From assembly GCA_029931535.1 (NCBI GenBank), contig JAQPZY010001060.1:372001-436000 (forward strand): a stretch of 64,000 nucleotides of DNA. The letters run 5' to 3'. This stretch comes from Margaritifera margaritifera. Taxonomy: Eukaryota > Mollusca > Bivalvia > Unionida > Margaritiferidae. The position numbers were made by a program, and so were the translations under genes. Shown in pieces: positions 25,996 to 38,242 of this stretch (its first letter is position 1; the number at the start of each line of letters is the position of its first letter). The notes below the pieces were generated by a model, which saw nothing but the letters and a program-made list of their open reading frames with translations, was not told the DNA's origin and did no database searches.

Positions 25996-27582
25996 TTAAA
26001 ATATTAGTGCTCTAAGACAGTGTGCTATATATGGTTTGCTACATTTTGAATTGTGACAGATGTCTAACATTAACTGGGTAAACTGAGTGTGCGTTACAGA
26101 TTTTGAAGTGTACCAATATTGTTCTGTTTCATGATAAGTCACGATGTCTTTTGAGCAGTGATTGAAAAGTGCTTGTGCACTGGGATCAGTTTTCTCAATC
26201 AACATTTTGAGTGACCTAACTTGACGGTGATCGTTATTTGTGGCATACATACGTTTCTCTGAAGGTGCATCCTCGCTATGAAGACCCCCTGGCTAGTTTT
26301 GTACTTTGTTTCATGCACAATTATTATGTATTCAATGTTGCTTTTCATATCTGCAAAACTTGAAGGATTTGAGATTCAAATGCCGACGAAACTCTAAGCC
26401 ACGCTTATAAAATGGATTGAGAGGTCGTACCACACTCAGAATCTTATGATTACAGGATTATTCGGGTACAGATCACATGGTTCTATAATTTGTGTTTGGT
26501 CCCTCTTTATAACCCTTCCGGTAATTTGTGCTACAATTCACCATGTAACATATTATTTGTTGCTTTAAATTGTTGTCCCTGACAATGTCCACATCATTTC
26601 CCAGGTCTTGCAAATGTATTTTGATAGCAGATCTCACATTTTTTTAAATACTTTAATACTACTCAGTAGACTATTTGGTAGGCATCACCTGTGCCCTTGT
26701 CTCCTGGTTCTAGGCTGCACTTCGGCAAAAAAGTCTCTATACTTTTTCATGAAGTCCCTTATATGTTATGTCAAAACTCAACATGTATTCAGTCATTCTG
26801 ATAGCTTCATTCTGATAATGAATTAATTTCTTTGTGTATTATTTATTTGTTACTTTTGAAATTTTAAGTAATATCCTAAATTTTAAAAATAAATGGTTAA
26901 TCATAGGCTATCGTGATACAAACAATGGTGTTATACTGTGTGTTTATATTAATTCTGTCTCTTAACAAACAAGAATACCTAAACATTATATTAAACCTCC
27001 AGAGAGCTCAAAGCAGAGCGTCCTAATAAAATAGGGAAGATCCGGGTTCAAGTCCTGGGCTGGGGATACAAATATGACTGCTTTAATATGGTAACAATTA
27101 TTTATATTTTTCTGTTTCTATTATTGGAGAGATTAATCTATGAACTCAGCTTATTTGTACAAATACGTCATTAAAAAGTATCAGATATAATTTAACAAAA
27201 ATTTAACTGTACTGTAGTCTATACATTTTCTAAATAATTGAGTTCAGTACCTTGAAAAACTCTGACACCTTCAGCCTTCAATATTTTCTGTTACTCCTTT
27301 GTCGTTTTTTCAGATCTTTTTGCCTTTTTCTTCCTCCATTTCGATTGCATTGTTCTCACTAGTACACTGGTCTATAGCCATTTTCATTCTTTTCAAAAAC
27401 TCCTCAGTTAAAAAGGAGGCCACGACTTAAGTTAAAAAATAAAATTCCATACTTGCTAGATCACAACCATCGTCTAGAACGCTTCTTTCCCTTATTTCAG
27501 GCAACACAATTTTGTTTTCTTCATTTTCATCAACGTTTAGGATTGTCTCTAGCTCAACTATATCGAAATTTGCGTCTGTCAT
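25996..27582 (-). pseudogene. Frame-broken coding relic of an unrecognised protein
   Basis: Five blocks on the minus strand read in one order. Block 1, 27582-27313: begins MTDANFDIVELETILNVDEN, acidic, 90 codons with a single internal TAA at 27429-27427, then a TGA. Block 2, about 27330-27215, in another frame: Lys-rich, then LKAEGVRVFQGTELNYLENV. Block 3, 26750-26688: MKKYRDFFAEVQPRTRRQGHR then TGA. Block 4, about 26628-26476: IKIHLQDLGNDVDIVRDNN and QQIICYMVN. Block 5, 26292-25996: open for about 98 codons, including KDIVTYHETEQYWYTSKSVT and ICHNSKCSKPYIAHCLRAL. Composition is unlike the AT-driven chance frames around it. A tRNA-like sequence sits between blocks 2 and 3. It could be a dead gene copy, a transposon ORF, or a gene with introns and errors. 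I do not recognise the family. Confidence 0.6.
26997..27065 (+). tRNA. tRNA-like pseudogene or SINE head
   Basis: Folds as a cloverleaf: acceptor CTCCAGA against GCTGGGG (six of seven pairs), D-stem GCTC/GAGC, anticodon stem TCCTA/TAGGG, and T-arm CCGGG-TTCAAGT-CCTGG with an intact pol III B box (GGTTCAAGTCC). The D-loop (6 nt) and the anticodon loop (6 nt, ATAAAA) are too short, so it is not a working tRNA. No body or tail of a SINE is clear downstream. Lies inside the minus-strand coding relic. Confidence 0.7.
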
Positions 27583-30277
27583 TTCGCCAAGTACCGTAAT
27601 GTGCTCACAACAAGATATGTAATCAGACGATGCTTATTTATTCAATTACAGTACAGTTTAGCAGTAGCATCGGCAACGATATCTCAATTATTGGAAGAAA
27701 AACGTCAGTCCAGTAATTAGTTTATCATTTCATCTTCATTTTTTTTTAATTTTTAATTTTTAAAATTTTCGTAACAAGTCAACGTTTGGGTAATTCCTGA
27801 TTCTAAATATATTCCTTTTTGAGTATATCTAGAAAATTAGTGCAAATGGACCTCGCTTCACCTCTTTTGGGGGTTCATACCAGTAATAAATTAAATTTGT
27901 TAAGCTGATTTTGGCCAATGAGGTTGCTGGAAATCGTAATGAAGAAAGAAAACTTTAATTATACATCCTTAATTCTCCTTTCATTAAGCACAACTTGGAC
28001 ACGACATAATGTAATACATCTCATGTTATGCGACATTTTTTGGAAATAGTTGGATTTTAATGAAATGTCATTTCAATATTGCTGCGGTCTCTCCAGATAT
28101 CATTTTATCAAGAAGTCTCTTCCAAAACCAAGGAGACCGCCACGGTCAAAGTTGCTGTTTTGTAAAATGAAAGTCTGCTACAGAAAGATAAGTTAATTAT
28201 GCATGCAACACATAAAACAAAAAGTATATATTGATGTGATTCTTTTATTAAACAAATGAGATGATAAACAGTTGCTACAAAATATATCCAGGAAATTTAG
28301 CTATACACTGACATTTATTGTGTCCGCGTGGATCTTGTTGGACTTATGACTAAAGCTGTCGAGCTGCTGCACACGATGGTTTGTCAAACGCAATTTTTCT
28401 TTTGAGGTCAGCAATTTTCCTTCTGAAACCTATGCAGTAAATTATCTATAATATGTATTGTTGTAAAGTGCCTGGACGACACATATTTGGTGTATCTCCA
28501 TTTTTCATACACGTGTATACGCGTAGACATCAAATTAACCTTGATGTTAATATAACCCGTAATGAATATTGCAAATACTGCAGGTCACAATAAGAAGTAG
28601 AAATAGACGATAATAGCAACATAAACAGCTTTACAACAAGTACGAAAATAACAAGAGTAACTGGTATTCGGCAACCATTACAAATTGGATATTAGTTTCT
28701 CTAGTTCTGCCTGTAAGTAAAGAAATTATGGAAATTTTATGTGGAGATATTTCTCAAACAAAGGGTCCATGTGTTGAACTCTACTAACACTTGTTGGATT
28801 GAAGATCACCATTCGTATTGTCCTTACAAAAAATATAACAATGACTTTGATTACCAATTACTGCACTTAAAGTCCTGTATGTACTAAGCATACAAGAAGT
28901 CCTCTAATCTTTGTATTTATAAAATTCTTTGGGAACTTGTCCGCTGCATGCTAAACAAACATTCCACGAAAATATGAAGTTATACTGCAACTGTGCACGT
29001 ATTGTATTTGCCAACTCAATACTTATTCTCACAAACGTCGACAAGAATTCTGATAGCTGGGATCTTTTTATTATATTAGTTTATACAGTGTAATATCTAG
29101 GTATATCTTTAACTTTATGATAATATTGAATTTGTGTGCTGTAAGAACATCTTTGTCGTCAGTGTGTGTATTTACAAGACTTAGAATCATACATTTCATT
29201 TTGAATTTCTTGACACCTCGCATCAGTTACTTCGATTGACTATAAATATAGGACAGAAATTACAATAATATTATTATTTTGAAACACAAAGGCTGTCTTT
29301 TAACGGGGTCTTTGATTTTTGTTATAATAAAGTGGACTAGACTTCATGTCATCAGTGTTATACAAAAGTTATTTGATATTATTATTACATACCTCGGTTG
29401 TATTATGGCGTGTCTTTTATAAACAGAATACTATAGAACTCAGCACCACCCGTCAATGAATAAAGAAGATGGTTAATAAAAAGTTTTTTTCGCTATTTAT
29501 TTCTGTACATAATTTTTGTATGTTATACAACCAATGCGATATTTTCCAATTATCATTCATGAAATATATCACCATTTTTGTGTCACTGGATGAAAAATAT
29601 TAGATATAATCTTACAATAGAAACTTCGACACGTACTTCATTCTAAATTCAAAGTTGGACAGTAATTTATTAAACAAACTTTTGTGCCACCACTCATTTG
29701 TGATCAAATCTATTGTCAACAAGGCGTGTCTAAATATACTACAATTCCCATGCCCAAAATGCAAATAGAGAAGAGGGAATAGTTGGTTTTGAGATGGCTA
29801 AATCTTATGAAATAAATTAATATTTTTAACATACGATAACATTTGGAACGAAGTAAACTAAATGTCAAATCCGAACGAGATGGAAAACATAGCATTATTT
29901 GTACTTAGGCATTGCTACAGTTATTTAGCTTATCAATGAGTAATGCTGGGTATAGAGACAAAAGTAATGAGTTAGAAAATATTATCTTGTCATATCTGGA
30001 GTAAATATGAATATATGAAAATGGATGGGTACTTGTCATATACTCTGTACTTATCTACCAATAGCCTTTCTCAAATACCAGAGGGGTAGCAAGTAAATAT
30101 TGAAATGCCCTCGATATCTTATACCCATAGGTCACAGCCTCTGAGCCAAACATTTCTTCTTCGAAGATTTACGACTGCCTTAATGCTAACCAGTTTTAGC
30201 GCCATCACTACCATCACTAACTTTTAGTACGGGGAGCTGTACAATGTGTCAGAGTTTGAATGCCTTCTGATAATTTC

Positions 30278-30280
<3 letters not shown>
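27583..30280. other. Gene-free stretch
   Basis: AT-rich DNA. The only structure seen is a perfect 8-bp inverted repeat, GCGGTCTC at 28084-28091 and GAGACCGC at 28133-28140, with a 41-base loop. No transposon ends or coding blocks recognised. Confidence 0.5.
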
Positions 30281-30361
<81 letters not shown>

Positions 30362-30362
30362 C

Positions 30363-30413
<51 letters not shown>

Positions 30414-30419
30414 TGTGTG
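30281..30419. repeat. Composite (TA)n-(GT)n microsatellite
   Basis: About 33 TA units followed by about 35 GT units with a GC variant near 30361. All overlapping frames on both strands here are products of this tract. Confidence 0.98.
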
Positions 30420-31123
30420 CGAACAAACCCTGGATTGATGGCATGGGGTGGGAGGCAGGCGGCGTGTACAATGAGCAAGTGTCCTATAGCTGAATCTCAT
30501 AACATAATGAAAACAATGTTTTTGGTGTTCAGAGCTGAACTAAAATGTCTAATGTCTATGTATTTCTGTTGTGTTAGACAAAAGAAAAGCGTAATTCCGG
30601 TACAAAATATCATCGTGTTCATGCTGAATGCACGTGTAAAAACAGAACTAAGCCTTTGACTTCATACTCCATGTAAAAACTGTCATGATATTACCTCCTT
30701 AAAAGTATATTTGGAAATGGGAAATTTGTCCGATACCTCATTAATGAAACACCAATACTGAAAGCTTATCCTGTTACTGAAACTGTATTTACAATAAAGT
30801 GAAAAATTGACAAAAATACTGATAATTTCCAGCTTAGTATAGACAAAACACACGGTTAATTAAAAATAGCTTTTAGCAAATTAATGTAGCTAATTAAGAT
30901 AAAGATATTATTTAATATAAATCTTTTCAAACAATAATCAATGTAGCATTGTGTTGAAAATAATTCTCATTACATCCATCTTGACAGTCAGGCCTTTGTT
31001 GTTTGCGCTCATCACTGTCAGCCTGTCCCCCTATGTTTACATATGTGACGTCATTATGTAATACATTAAAGGAAGCATGCAACTCTTTAACTCTTGCATC
31101 ATATTTTCAAAAAAAGTTCAATC
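30420..31123. other. Gene-free stretch
   Basis: No recognised feature. Confidence 0.5.
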
Positions 31124-31431
31124 AGTATATTTGCAGAGACGATATCGTAGTAACTATGCAAGAATAAAATATCATGGACACTCTGTGATCATTTACCTGT
31201 AGTATATTTGCAGAGACGATATCGTAGTAACTATGCAAGAATAAAATATCATGGACACTCTGTGATCATTTACTTGTAGTATATTTGCAGAGACGATATC
31301 GTAGTAACTATGCAAGAATAAAATATCATGGACACTCTGTGATCATTTACCTGTAGTATATTTGCAGAGACGATACCGTAGTAACTATGCAAGAATAAAA
31401 TATCATGGACACTCTGTGATCATTTACCTGC
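31124..31431. repeat. 77-bp tandem repeat (4 copies)
   Basis: Copies start at 31124, 31201, 31278 and 31355 with agtatatttgcagagacgat. They are nearly identical. Each unit contains the palindrome-like gacgatatcgta. Confidence 0.97.
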
Positions 31432-31785
31432 AGCTATTCATTCCACCATTAGTTATTTAAGAAATGTCAATATTGTAAGACTGACGACATATGAATGAAG
31501 TCTACTTTTCACAAATTGTTCGAACAATCGGCACATTTAAAGGCTCAAAGTTATTACAAATCATAGTTGGTACACCTAGCAATCAAAAGTCTGGTTTTAC
31601 TGCCAGCAATAAATTTTTTATAAAAGCGGTGATCAAAGTCTATTAACAATTTTTTGTACCTCATTTTTTAAGGAAATAAATTGGTCATGGTTTAGCATCA
31701 ATTAGGTTTGGGGCATCATGCCTGACAGTTATTAAACCTAACAGTACAAGAAATAACTACGTTTGATAATGACTGCAAAATCCGG

Positions 31786-31930
31786 AAAGATGTACATAGT
31801 ACTGCAATAATAACGTTATATTGAGATGTACATTGTACTGCAAGAATAACGTTATCTTGAGATGTACATAGTACTGCAAGAATAACGTTATCTTCAAATA
31901 TACATAGTACTGCAAGAATAACGTCATTTT
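31786..31930. repeat. 36-bp minisatellite (4 copies)
   Basis: The unit is gatgtacatagtactgcaag plus aataacgttatcttga. Because 36 is divisible by three, it keeps two minus-strand frames open with a 12-residue repeat. Confidence 0.95.
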
Positions 31931-32036
31931 GACATTTCTCGAAAACATAAGTTTGAAGATTCATCTAATTATAAAGAATCTATTATCCACTAAATTAAAA
32001 ACTTCAATTTGTAGGCAATATTATAATGAGAAAGCC

Positions 32037-32198
32037 GTACATACATACATACACACATACATACATACATACATACATACATACATACATACATACATAC
32101 ATACATACATACATACATACATACATACATACATACATACATACATACATACATACATACATACATACATACATACATACATACATACATACATACAC
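32037..32198. repeat. (CATA)n microsatellite
   Basis: About 40 near-perfect tetranucleotide units, the longest such tract in the window. It opens frames on both strands. Confidence 0.98.
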
Positions 32199-33095
32199 AC
32201 TTATTTATTTGCGAACTTATTCCTCGCCGTAATAATTCGCAACAAAGGCGCGAAAATTTAATTGAAACAAATAAGGGAATGTGTTAGACTTTTTCAAGCA
32301 TTGTCATACCAACAACTGCATTATGTACATTAAATAAAAGATTGTTCTTAGTCCAGGAACAAAGAAAGGTAATATAATTTTACTCTTTATGTTTACCAAG
32401 AGGAACACTGACCATTTTAATATGATATATTGATGTATTATCAAAAACATTTGTGCCATAAAAAGTGATGTGAAAAAGAAAAACATACTAAAGTATTACC
32501 AGTGCTAACTCTTCAAAACAATTGTATTATATTTTACAAAAAAACTGCACAAATAGCTTTACTTTAACACATGTTGCAAGTGTGACTGAAAGAGTCATTG
32601 TGTATATTGTCTATTCTAAGTTTTACTTTCACTTTCAGATATTTATATTGTCTGAAGAAATATTTATATCAAAACATTTAAAATAAAGTGGAACAAAAAT
32701 CTGTTGGTAACTCTGTGTCTTGACAAAAATCATCATTCGTTATTATAAGTATCCTTCAGTCAGCATATTTCCATGATTATAATTAATTTCATTCTGAACT
32801 ACATCATGATATCTGAACTCTGTCAGCATTACTGAGTTCAAAACAGACGCCATTCATTCATCTTAATTTCCTATAATAGGAGCTTTATAACAGCATAAAA
32901 ATAGTGAAAAATATGAGAATGACCATGACATCACGTGCAATTACAAATATAAATCACAAACACATACACAATAACGAGGAAACATATTTTTATAATTTAT
33001 GGTTATGATCCTTTTCTGGCGCTGTACCGTTCTGGCTTTACCCTAATGGTTCAGGCCATTCGTAGAGAGAAAGGCCACATGGCCATGCCATACCA
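32199..33095. other. Gene-free stretch
   Basis: AT-rich sequence with no recognised feature. Confidence 0.5.
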
Positions 33096-33229
33096 CAGGC
33101 ATGTGCAACTTCACCCATGGCGCGGGCCGGATAAGCGATTTTTAAAGCCACACCCTATGATATAAATAAGTAGATAAAACCAAGTCGAGGACCGGATCCG
33201 GCCCGCGGGCCCTATGTTGCACATACCTG
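33096..33229. mobile_element. 134-bp hAT-like MITE
   Basis: Termini are CAGGCATGTGCAAC and, on the other strand, CAGGTATGTGCAAC. Subterminal GCGGGCCGGAT is also inverted at both ends. CAGG.(A/G)TG.GCAAC followed by GGCCCGCGGGCC is typical of hAT (Charlie-like) ends. The flanking octamers ccatacca (33088-33095) and ccttaccg (33230-33237) agree at six of eight positions, as expected for an aged 8-bp target duplication. There is no coding capacity. Confidence 0.8.
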
Positions 33230-33237
33230 CCTTACCG

Positions 33238-34399
33238 GGTAAAGATCCGTACTAAGTAAAAATCCTTACGGATCAAATAATGTAATCAAATTAGAAAGCG
33301 GTTAGTGCCAGTTTCGTGATCAATATTGGCCATTGCATGTGTCAATCGCTGGCACGTGCTAAGTTGTCGTAATCTTAATGGCGTTATCTGTTCATACATT
33401 TGTTTCCTCCCTTAACAGATAATACAATTCAGTTTATGCATTAAATAAAATACATTTTCCAAGTTAGAGAACAAAGACCAAAATTGCATGCAAACTATGG
33501 AACAAATATGTAAATACATAATTAATGCTCTAAAGTAATGTTACTAGTGAACTTTCTGTGCAAACTTTTAAGCCAAAAAAACCCCACGATTTATAAATGT
33601 ACTTTTAAAGAAAACGAAAAATCGTCAGTATAGAAAGCAATTAGGAGCATTATAGTGTTAGCCAAACTGCACACAGAGCTTTGTTGACTGTGTCTGTCTG
33701 TATTACATTCCCTTCCTCATTTATAATCAGGCACTGCTTTTAATAAACCATTCTGGATAATAATTCTGAATTACCATTAGATTTCGTAACCTTTTCCTAA
33801 TGTTCTGCCTTCGGTTCTATATTATTTCTCGGTACTTTAAAAAAAGATAATTATAAACGCAATTTAAATCAATAAAAAGGTTGATATTTGTAAAGAGTAC
33901 AAAAGCATTTTAGAGTTTCAATTGCTGACATGTTCTCATTCATATTTAACTTTAGATCTTAAGGTTTGTGAGAAGACGTTGGTCAATAATATTGTTTACA
34001 TTTCTGATGTAAATCTATTGATCTCATTCCTTAAAAAAAGAACATAAAAGAAATCAGTAGTATGCAAGGTCTATCCAATCAGTGAACAAACATAAATCCT
34101 ATGGAATGCAAGACATTAGTTTCTACCTTTGATGGTTTACTTTCTCAAATATTTGAATACCCGTACACCAACGTTTCTTAATTCAAAGATAAAATGCATT
34201 CCAGTGTTATATAGATAGCGGTAACACTGTATAGAATATAAAACTTATATGTTTATTTTTTTTCTTGTATTACTAAATGAAATCGGGCACAGCAGGAAAC
34301 GGAACTTTGATATCCCAATCGATTGCAGCCAATTTTGATCAGTTTGCTCGCTGCAGATAATAATTGTTTTAATTCAAGACAATGGAACTGTCAAGCAGA
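33238..34399. other. Gene-free stretch
   Basis: No recognised feature. Confidence 0.5.
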
Positions 34400-34415
34400 C
34401 TCTCTCTCTTTCTCT

Positions 34416-34455
<40 letters not shown>
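34400..34455. repeat. (CT)n microsatellite with TTT interruptions
   Basis: Interrupted on the left by three tttctc variants, then about 17 uninterrupted CT units. Confidence 0.95.
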
Positions 34456-34458
<3 letters not shown>

Positions 34459-37186
34459 ACTGTTATAACTGATCTTTTTTCTATTTCCATCCGCTTAGCA
34501 CCACTGTCTCTCTATTGTTATCTTAAACTTATGAATTACTATTATTACTCATCCCGATGTCTCTCTCGTGCATGGAAAGTAGCAATATTATCTTCAAAGA
34601 TGTGGATTGCTTCAAAGACGTTTCATCTAAGTTCTTTTCAGAGAAAAATAAATTAACAAAACTACCTCTTTAAATATAATCAGATTACATTTTCATCGAA
34701 CGTAATTCATGCTCACAAAAAAAATCAACATACATCACAATGACCATAAGTAGGTTTTACTGACATTCTCCACCCTGCCCTGATGCAGAAATGAAGACAG
34801 GTAAAAAAAACAAAAGGAGCAGTCACTTCATAACCTATTCAAAAGCCATTATAATTTATGTCGAGCATCAACCTGGTCTTGAAATCATGAACTCAGATTC
34901 ACCGTCGCCCCATTACTTTGTCATTATCACAGCTGTATAGTGAAGTAAATGTTGCGGCATAAACTTACGAGGTAAATCAACAAGCATATTGGTTTTATCG
35001 GCAACTTTACAATCCTAATCAAGGATCAAATAAATAGGTGCATTTCTCATTACTTTTTGACGTGATACTTCTTTCAAGTATATTTCAATCATTTTGGCAT
35101 TAGGGTTCATATTAGGATCATCATTTATTGGTATCAAAAAGATAAAGGTGAATTGATTTTGAGTATTATTAAAAACTGTCATAACAGTTAACCCAAACTA
35201 ATCTTCTTGGCAACAGGCAAATCAATAATCTAATTATGACATTGCAAAATGTGAATCGAAAACGCATTTTGTTATAAATATGTTAAATTAAACGCCAATA
35301 GGACGTCAGAGGGTCGTGTTATAATGGAATGGGTTAAAGACACTAAGTATGGTAACCATATACAAAAAGATACCGCTACAGGTATTTTGAACACTTCTGA
35401 AATCATTTAGATCCGTTTTTGTTAGATGTCAGGAAGTGCAAATACAAACCTGCAGCGTTAGATCGGAATCACATACGATGATTGATAACAGGTTATATCA
35501 ATAGATAAGAAATAATCTTTTGAATTATTTGAAAATACTTTTTCCGAATTTTAGTAGATGAGTGTAGCAATATCAGTTATCTTTATTTATTTTTTCCCTG
35601 CTAAATTCGAGCGGTAGGCAATAGCATTTTAAAAACAAAGACAATATCTCCAAAATTGAGCTCTTATTTTAATGTATTCTATCTACCTGTATCCATTTTA
35701 AGATCAAACAATATGTGGGAAAATAATCGAGTTTCTAAATGATTTTAAAACACATCCATGAAAATATGAATACATTGCAGATTCGAATGTCATAACGTAT
35801 TTTATATGTTTTGATCGGCAAATAATAAGAAACTCCAGGATGGCAAACATACCAGTCAATGAACTTTATTTAATTTCTCTAGTTTTGCGCAACAATAGCT
35901 TGTGTGGGCATATTCTCAGAACCATACATTTTAGTTGCAATTAAGCAATGCTTGCATTTGACGGTGAATTCCTGTTCAATTAGCGCAAAATATGATATTG
36001 CCTTATATTGGTTTTAATACAATTTTCAACATACATTCATCCACTCATCAACGACAGTAACACTTATGCACTGTTTAACAAAATATAGACCAGGTTATGA
36101 GGTAATGGGTTCCTTATTTATTCATCCATTTGTGCAAAACTTTGCATCAAACAAATAGAATGTGGAACAGTTACGTACTCCACATCATTTCATTGAAAAT
36201 AAAGAAATCAAGAAACCCAGCGAGTTGAACAATTTGCATCTAAATCAGTAACAAAGGTTCAATACATTGTCTGAAGGTTTAAAGGCTGATTATCCATGAT
36301 ATAGAATAACTTGTGATTTCTCCCGCATTTAATTCTCATTGAATATCTTCAAACATCACACTGTGCAGCAAGTTGACCTATTTTATACTCTTCTTAAAGT
36401 ATATATTATTTTGCAAAACACTTTACTCATGCCGATATAAACTTCAGCTGGTTGTTATAGAGACAGCACACGTAAATAGTCGTAATATCCTTGCTTCATT
36501 TATTTTAATTATCTAGCAGACTGATAGAAACAAAACTTTGGGAAAGACTCATACTTGATTTATTCTATAGTAAATGTTCTTCTAACGTTAACAATTTCAC
36601 TGCGTAATAAGTTCAAACTCCTCTGGTAGACTCTTTTCGAATACGCTTCAATGTTCCAATGATCATTATATAATTAGATTATCTTCCAGACTTATTTTAT
36701 TATTCCTGTGCGTGCTCTTCATTTTATTTAAATTACAGAAAAAAAAGAGAGAGAAAATATGCTGACCCCTAGCTATAATTCCATTGAAAGGTCTATATGA
36801 ATTACTAGCATGGATTTGATGGCAAAGAAATTGATCTTCACAACATGCATGCACTTGTTATCGTGTTATCAAGTTGCTATAATGTTATCAAGTACCTAGA
36901 GCGCTAAGCAGATACAATACAAAATGTTCTTCTATCTCACTTTCTATCTATCGACCAGTATAGCTTCATTGAATATCTTCATCCTTCTGGAAAACTATAA
37001 CAATGTAAATCAATACAAAATGAATTTATCTTGCTAACTAAGTAGTGAGTAAGATAGTTAGATAGTTACCTATCTGTCCATCAACCTGTGAAAGCTATGC
37101 GCAGTGAAGTCACTTTATTAATTTCATTTCATGTGAATTGATTGTGGTTCGGTTTCTTCCTGCATATTCTGAATTGTTGTACTTAA
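34456..37186. other. Gene-free stretch
   Basis: AT-rich DNA of more than 2.7 kb without recognisable repeats, transposon ends or coding blocks; one motif-less 62-codon frame at 36666-36854. Confidence 0.5.
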
Positions 37187-37199
37187 GGGGGGGGGGGGG
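37187..37199. repeat. Short poly-G tract
   Basis: About 12 consecutive G residues. Confidence 0.9.
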
Positions 37200-37973
37200 T
37201 ACAAGATCACAAAGTGATAAATATATATCATGATATATAAAACCGACCTCAACATGCAAAATATTGTGTAAACAATACTTTTTTAAGTCCCCCTCGTGTA
37301 TATTATGAAAATACTAGCATCATAGAAAATAAAATGGGAAGACACAATAATAATTATGAAACTGATATATCATTTGTCAAGCACAACCTTCATATTTAGA
37401 CAAAATTTATTTCACGAAATTCTTTTCATTTATCTTATTTCTGTAAAATTTTAAAATCGTACACATTACATTTAAGATATCGAATAAATTATGTTTTAAT
37501 CATTCATACTGTAATTGTTGTGCTAAGATTTTTCTCAGTTAAAGCTTGCTGGGTGAGAGATCTATTATTATAAAAAAAACTCATAATGATTCCAGTCACA
37601 TTTTTAAGCATTCTGATCTTTGTATGTTGTTTTGGCAATATCCTTGGCAGATTCCGCGCTTAATATCCGCTATTGATACAATGGTCAAGTAGAACGTATA
37701 AATGGTAGTTTATCCTACATGCAGTAGACCGTATCAGCTTTCGAGTACGGAGAGGTCAAATGTAGGAACACTTCAAGGTACTAAAATACCAAATGTACGT
37801 AATGACCAGCGATTGTCTGTGAAATCTTCCTTGAGGTTGTTACAAAGGAACGTTCAGATCTTTCTACCAGTATCGATTTCCATTTTTCAATTAAGATATT
37901 ATGTAAATATATACGTTGTTGCGAATAAAAACAGGTGACGTGCACAAGAGCCCAAAATTTCCTTATCTACGTC

Positions 37974-38242
37974 ATTGCTATACAAGATCTTTATGGAATC
38001 TGTTTTGTCATTGCTATACAAGATCTTTATGGAGTCTGTTTTGTCATTGCTATACAAGATCTTTTGGGAACCTGATTTTTCATTGCTATACAAGATCGTT
38101 TGGGAGTCTATTTTCTCATTGCTATACAAGATCTTTTGGGAGTCTGTTTTGTCATTGCTATACAAGATCTTTTGGGAGTCTGTTTTGTCGTTGCTATACA
38201 ATAGCTTTTGGGAGTCTGTTTTGTCATTGCTATACAAGAGCA
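37974..38242. repeat. 36-bp minisatellite (about 7 copies) with long open frames
   Basis: The unit is gtcattgctatacaagatct plus ttatggagtctgtttt. A period divisible by three with no stop in several phases leaves at least four frames open across it. The longest (37899-38243, minus) is a 114-codon frame with a 12-residue repeat resembling LYSNDKTDSQKI. The reading frames are a property of the repeat and not evidence of a gene. Confidence 0.95.

Noticed and set aside
26997..27065. Functional tRNA gene
   Set aside because: The D-loop and anticodon loop are both too short, although the stems and B box are kept; treated as a tRNA-like pseudogene.
28084..28140. Inverted repeat as a MITE
   Set aside because: Arms are only 8 bases with no target duplication; expected by chance at this scale.
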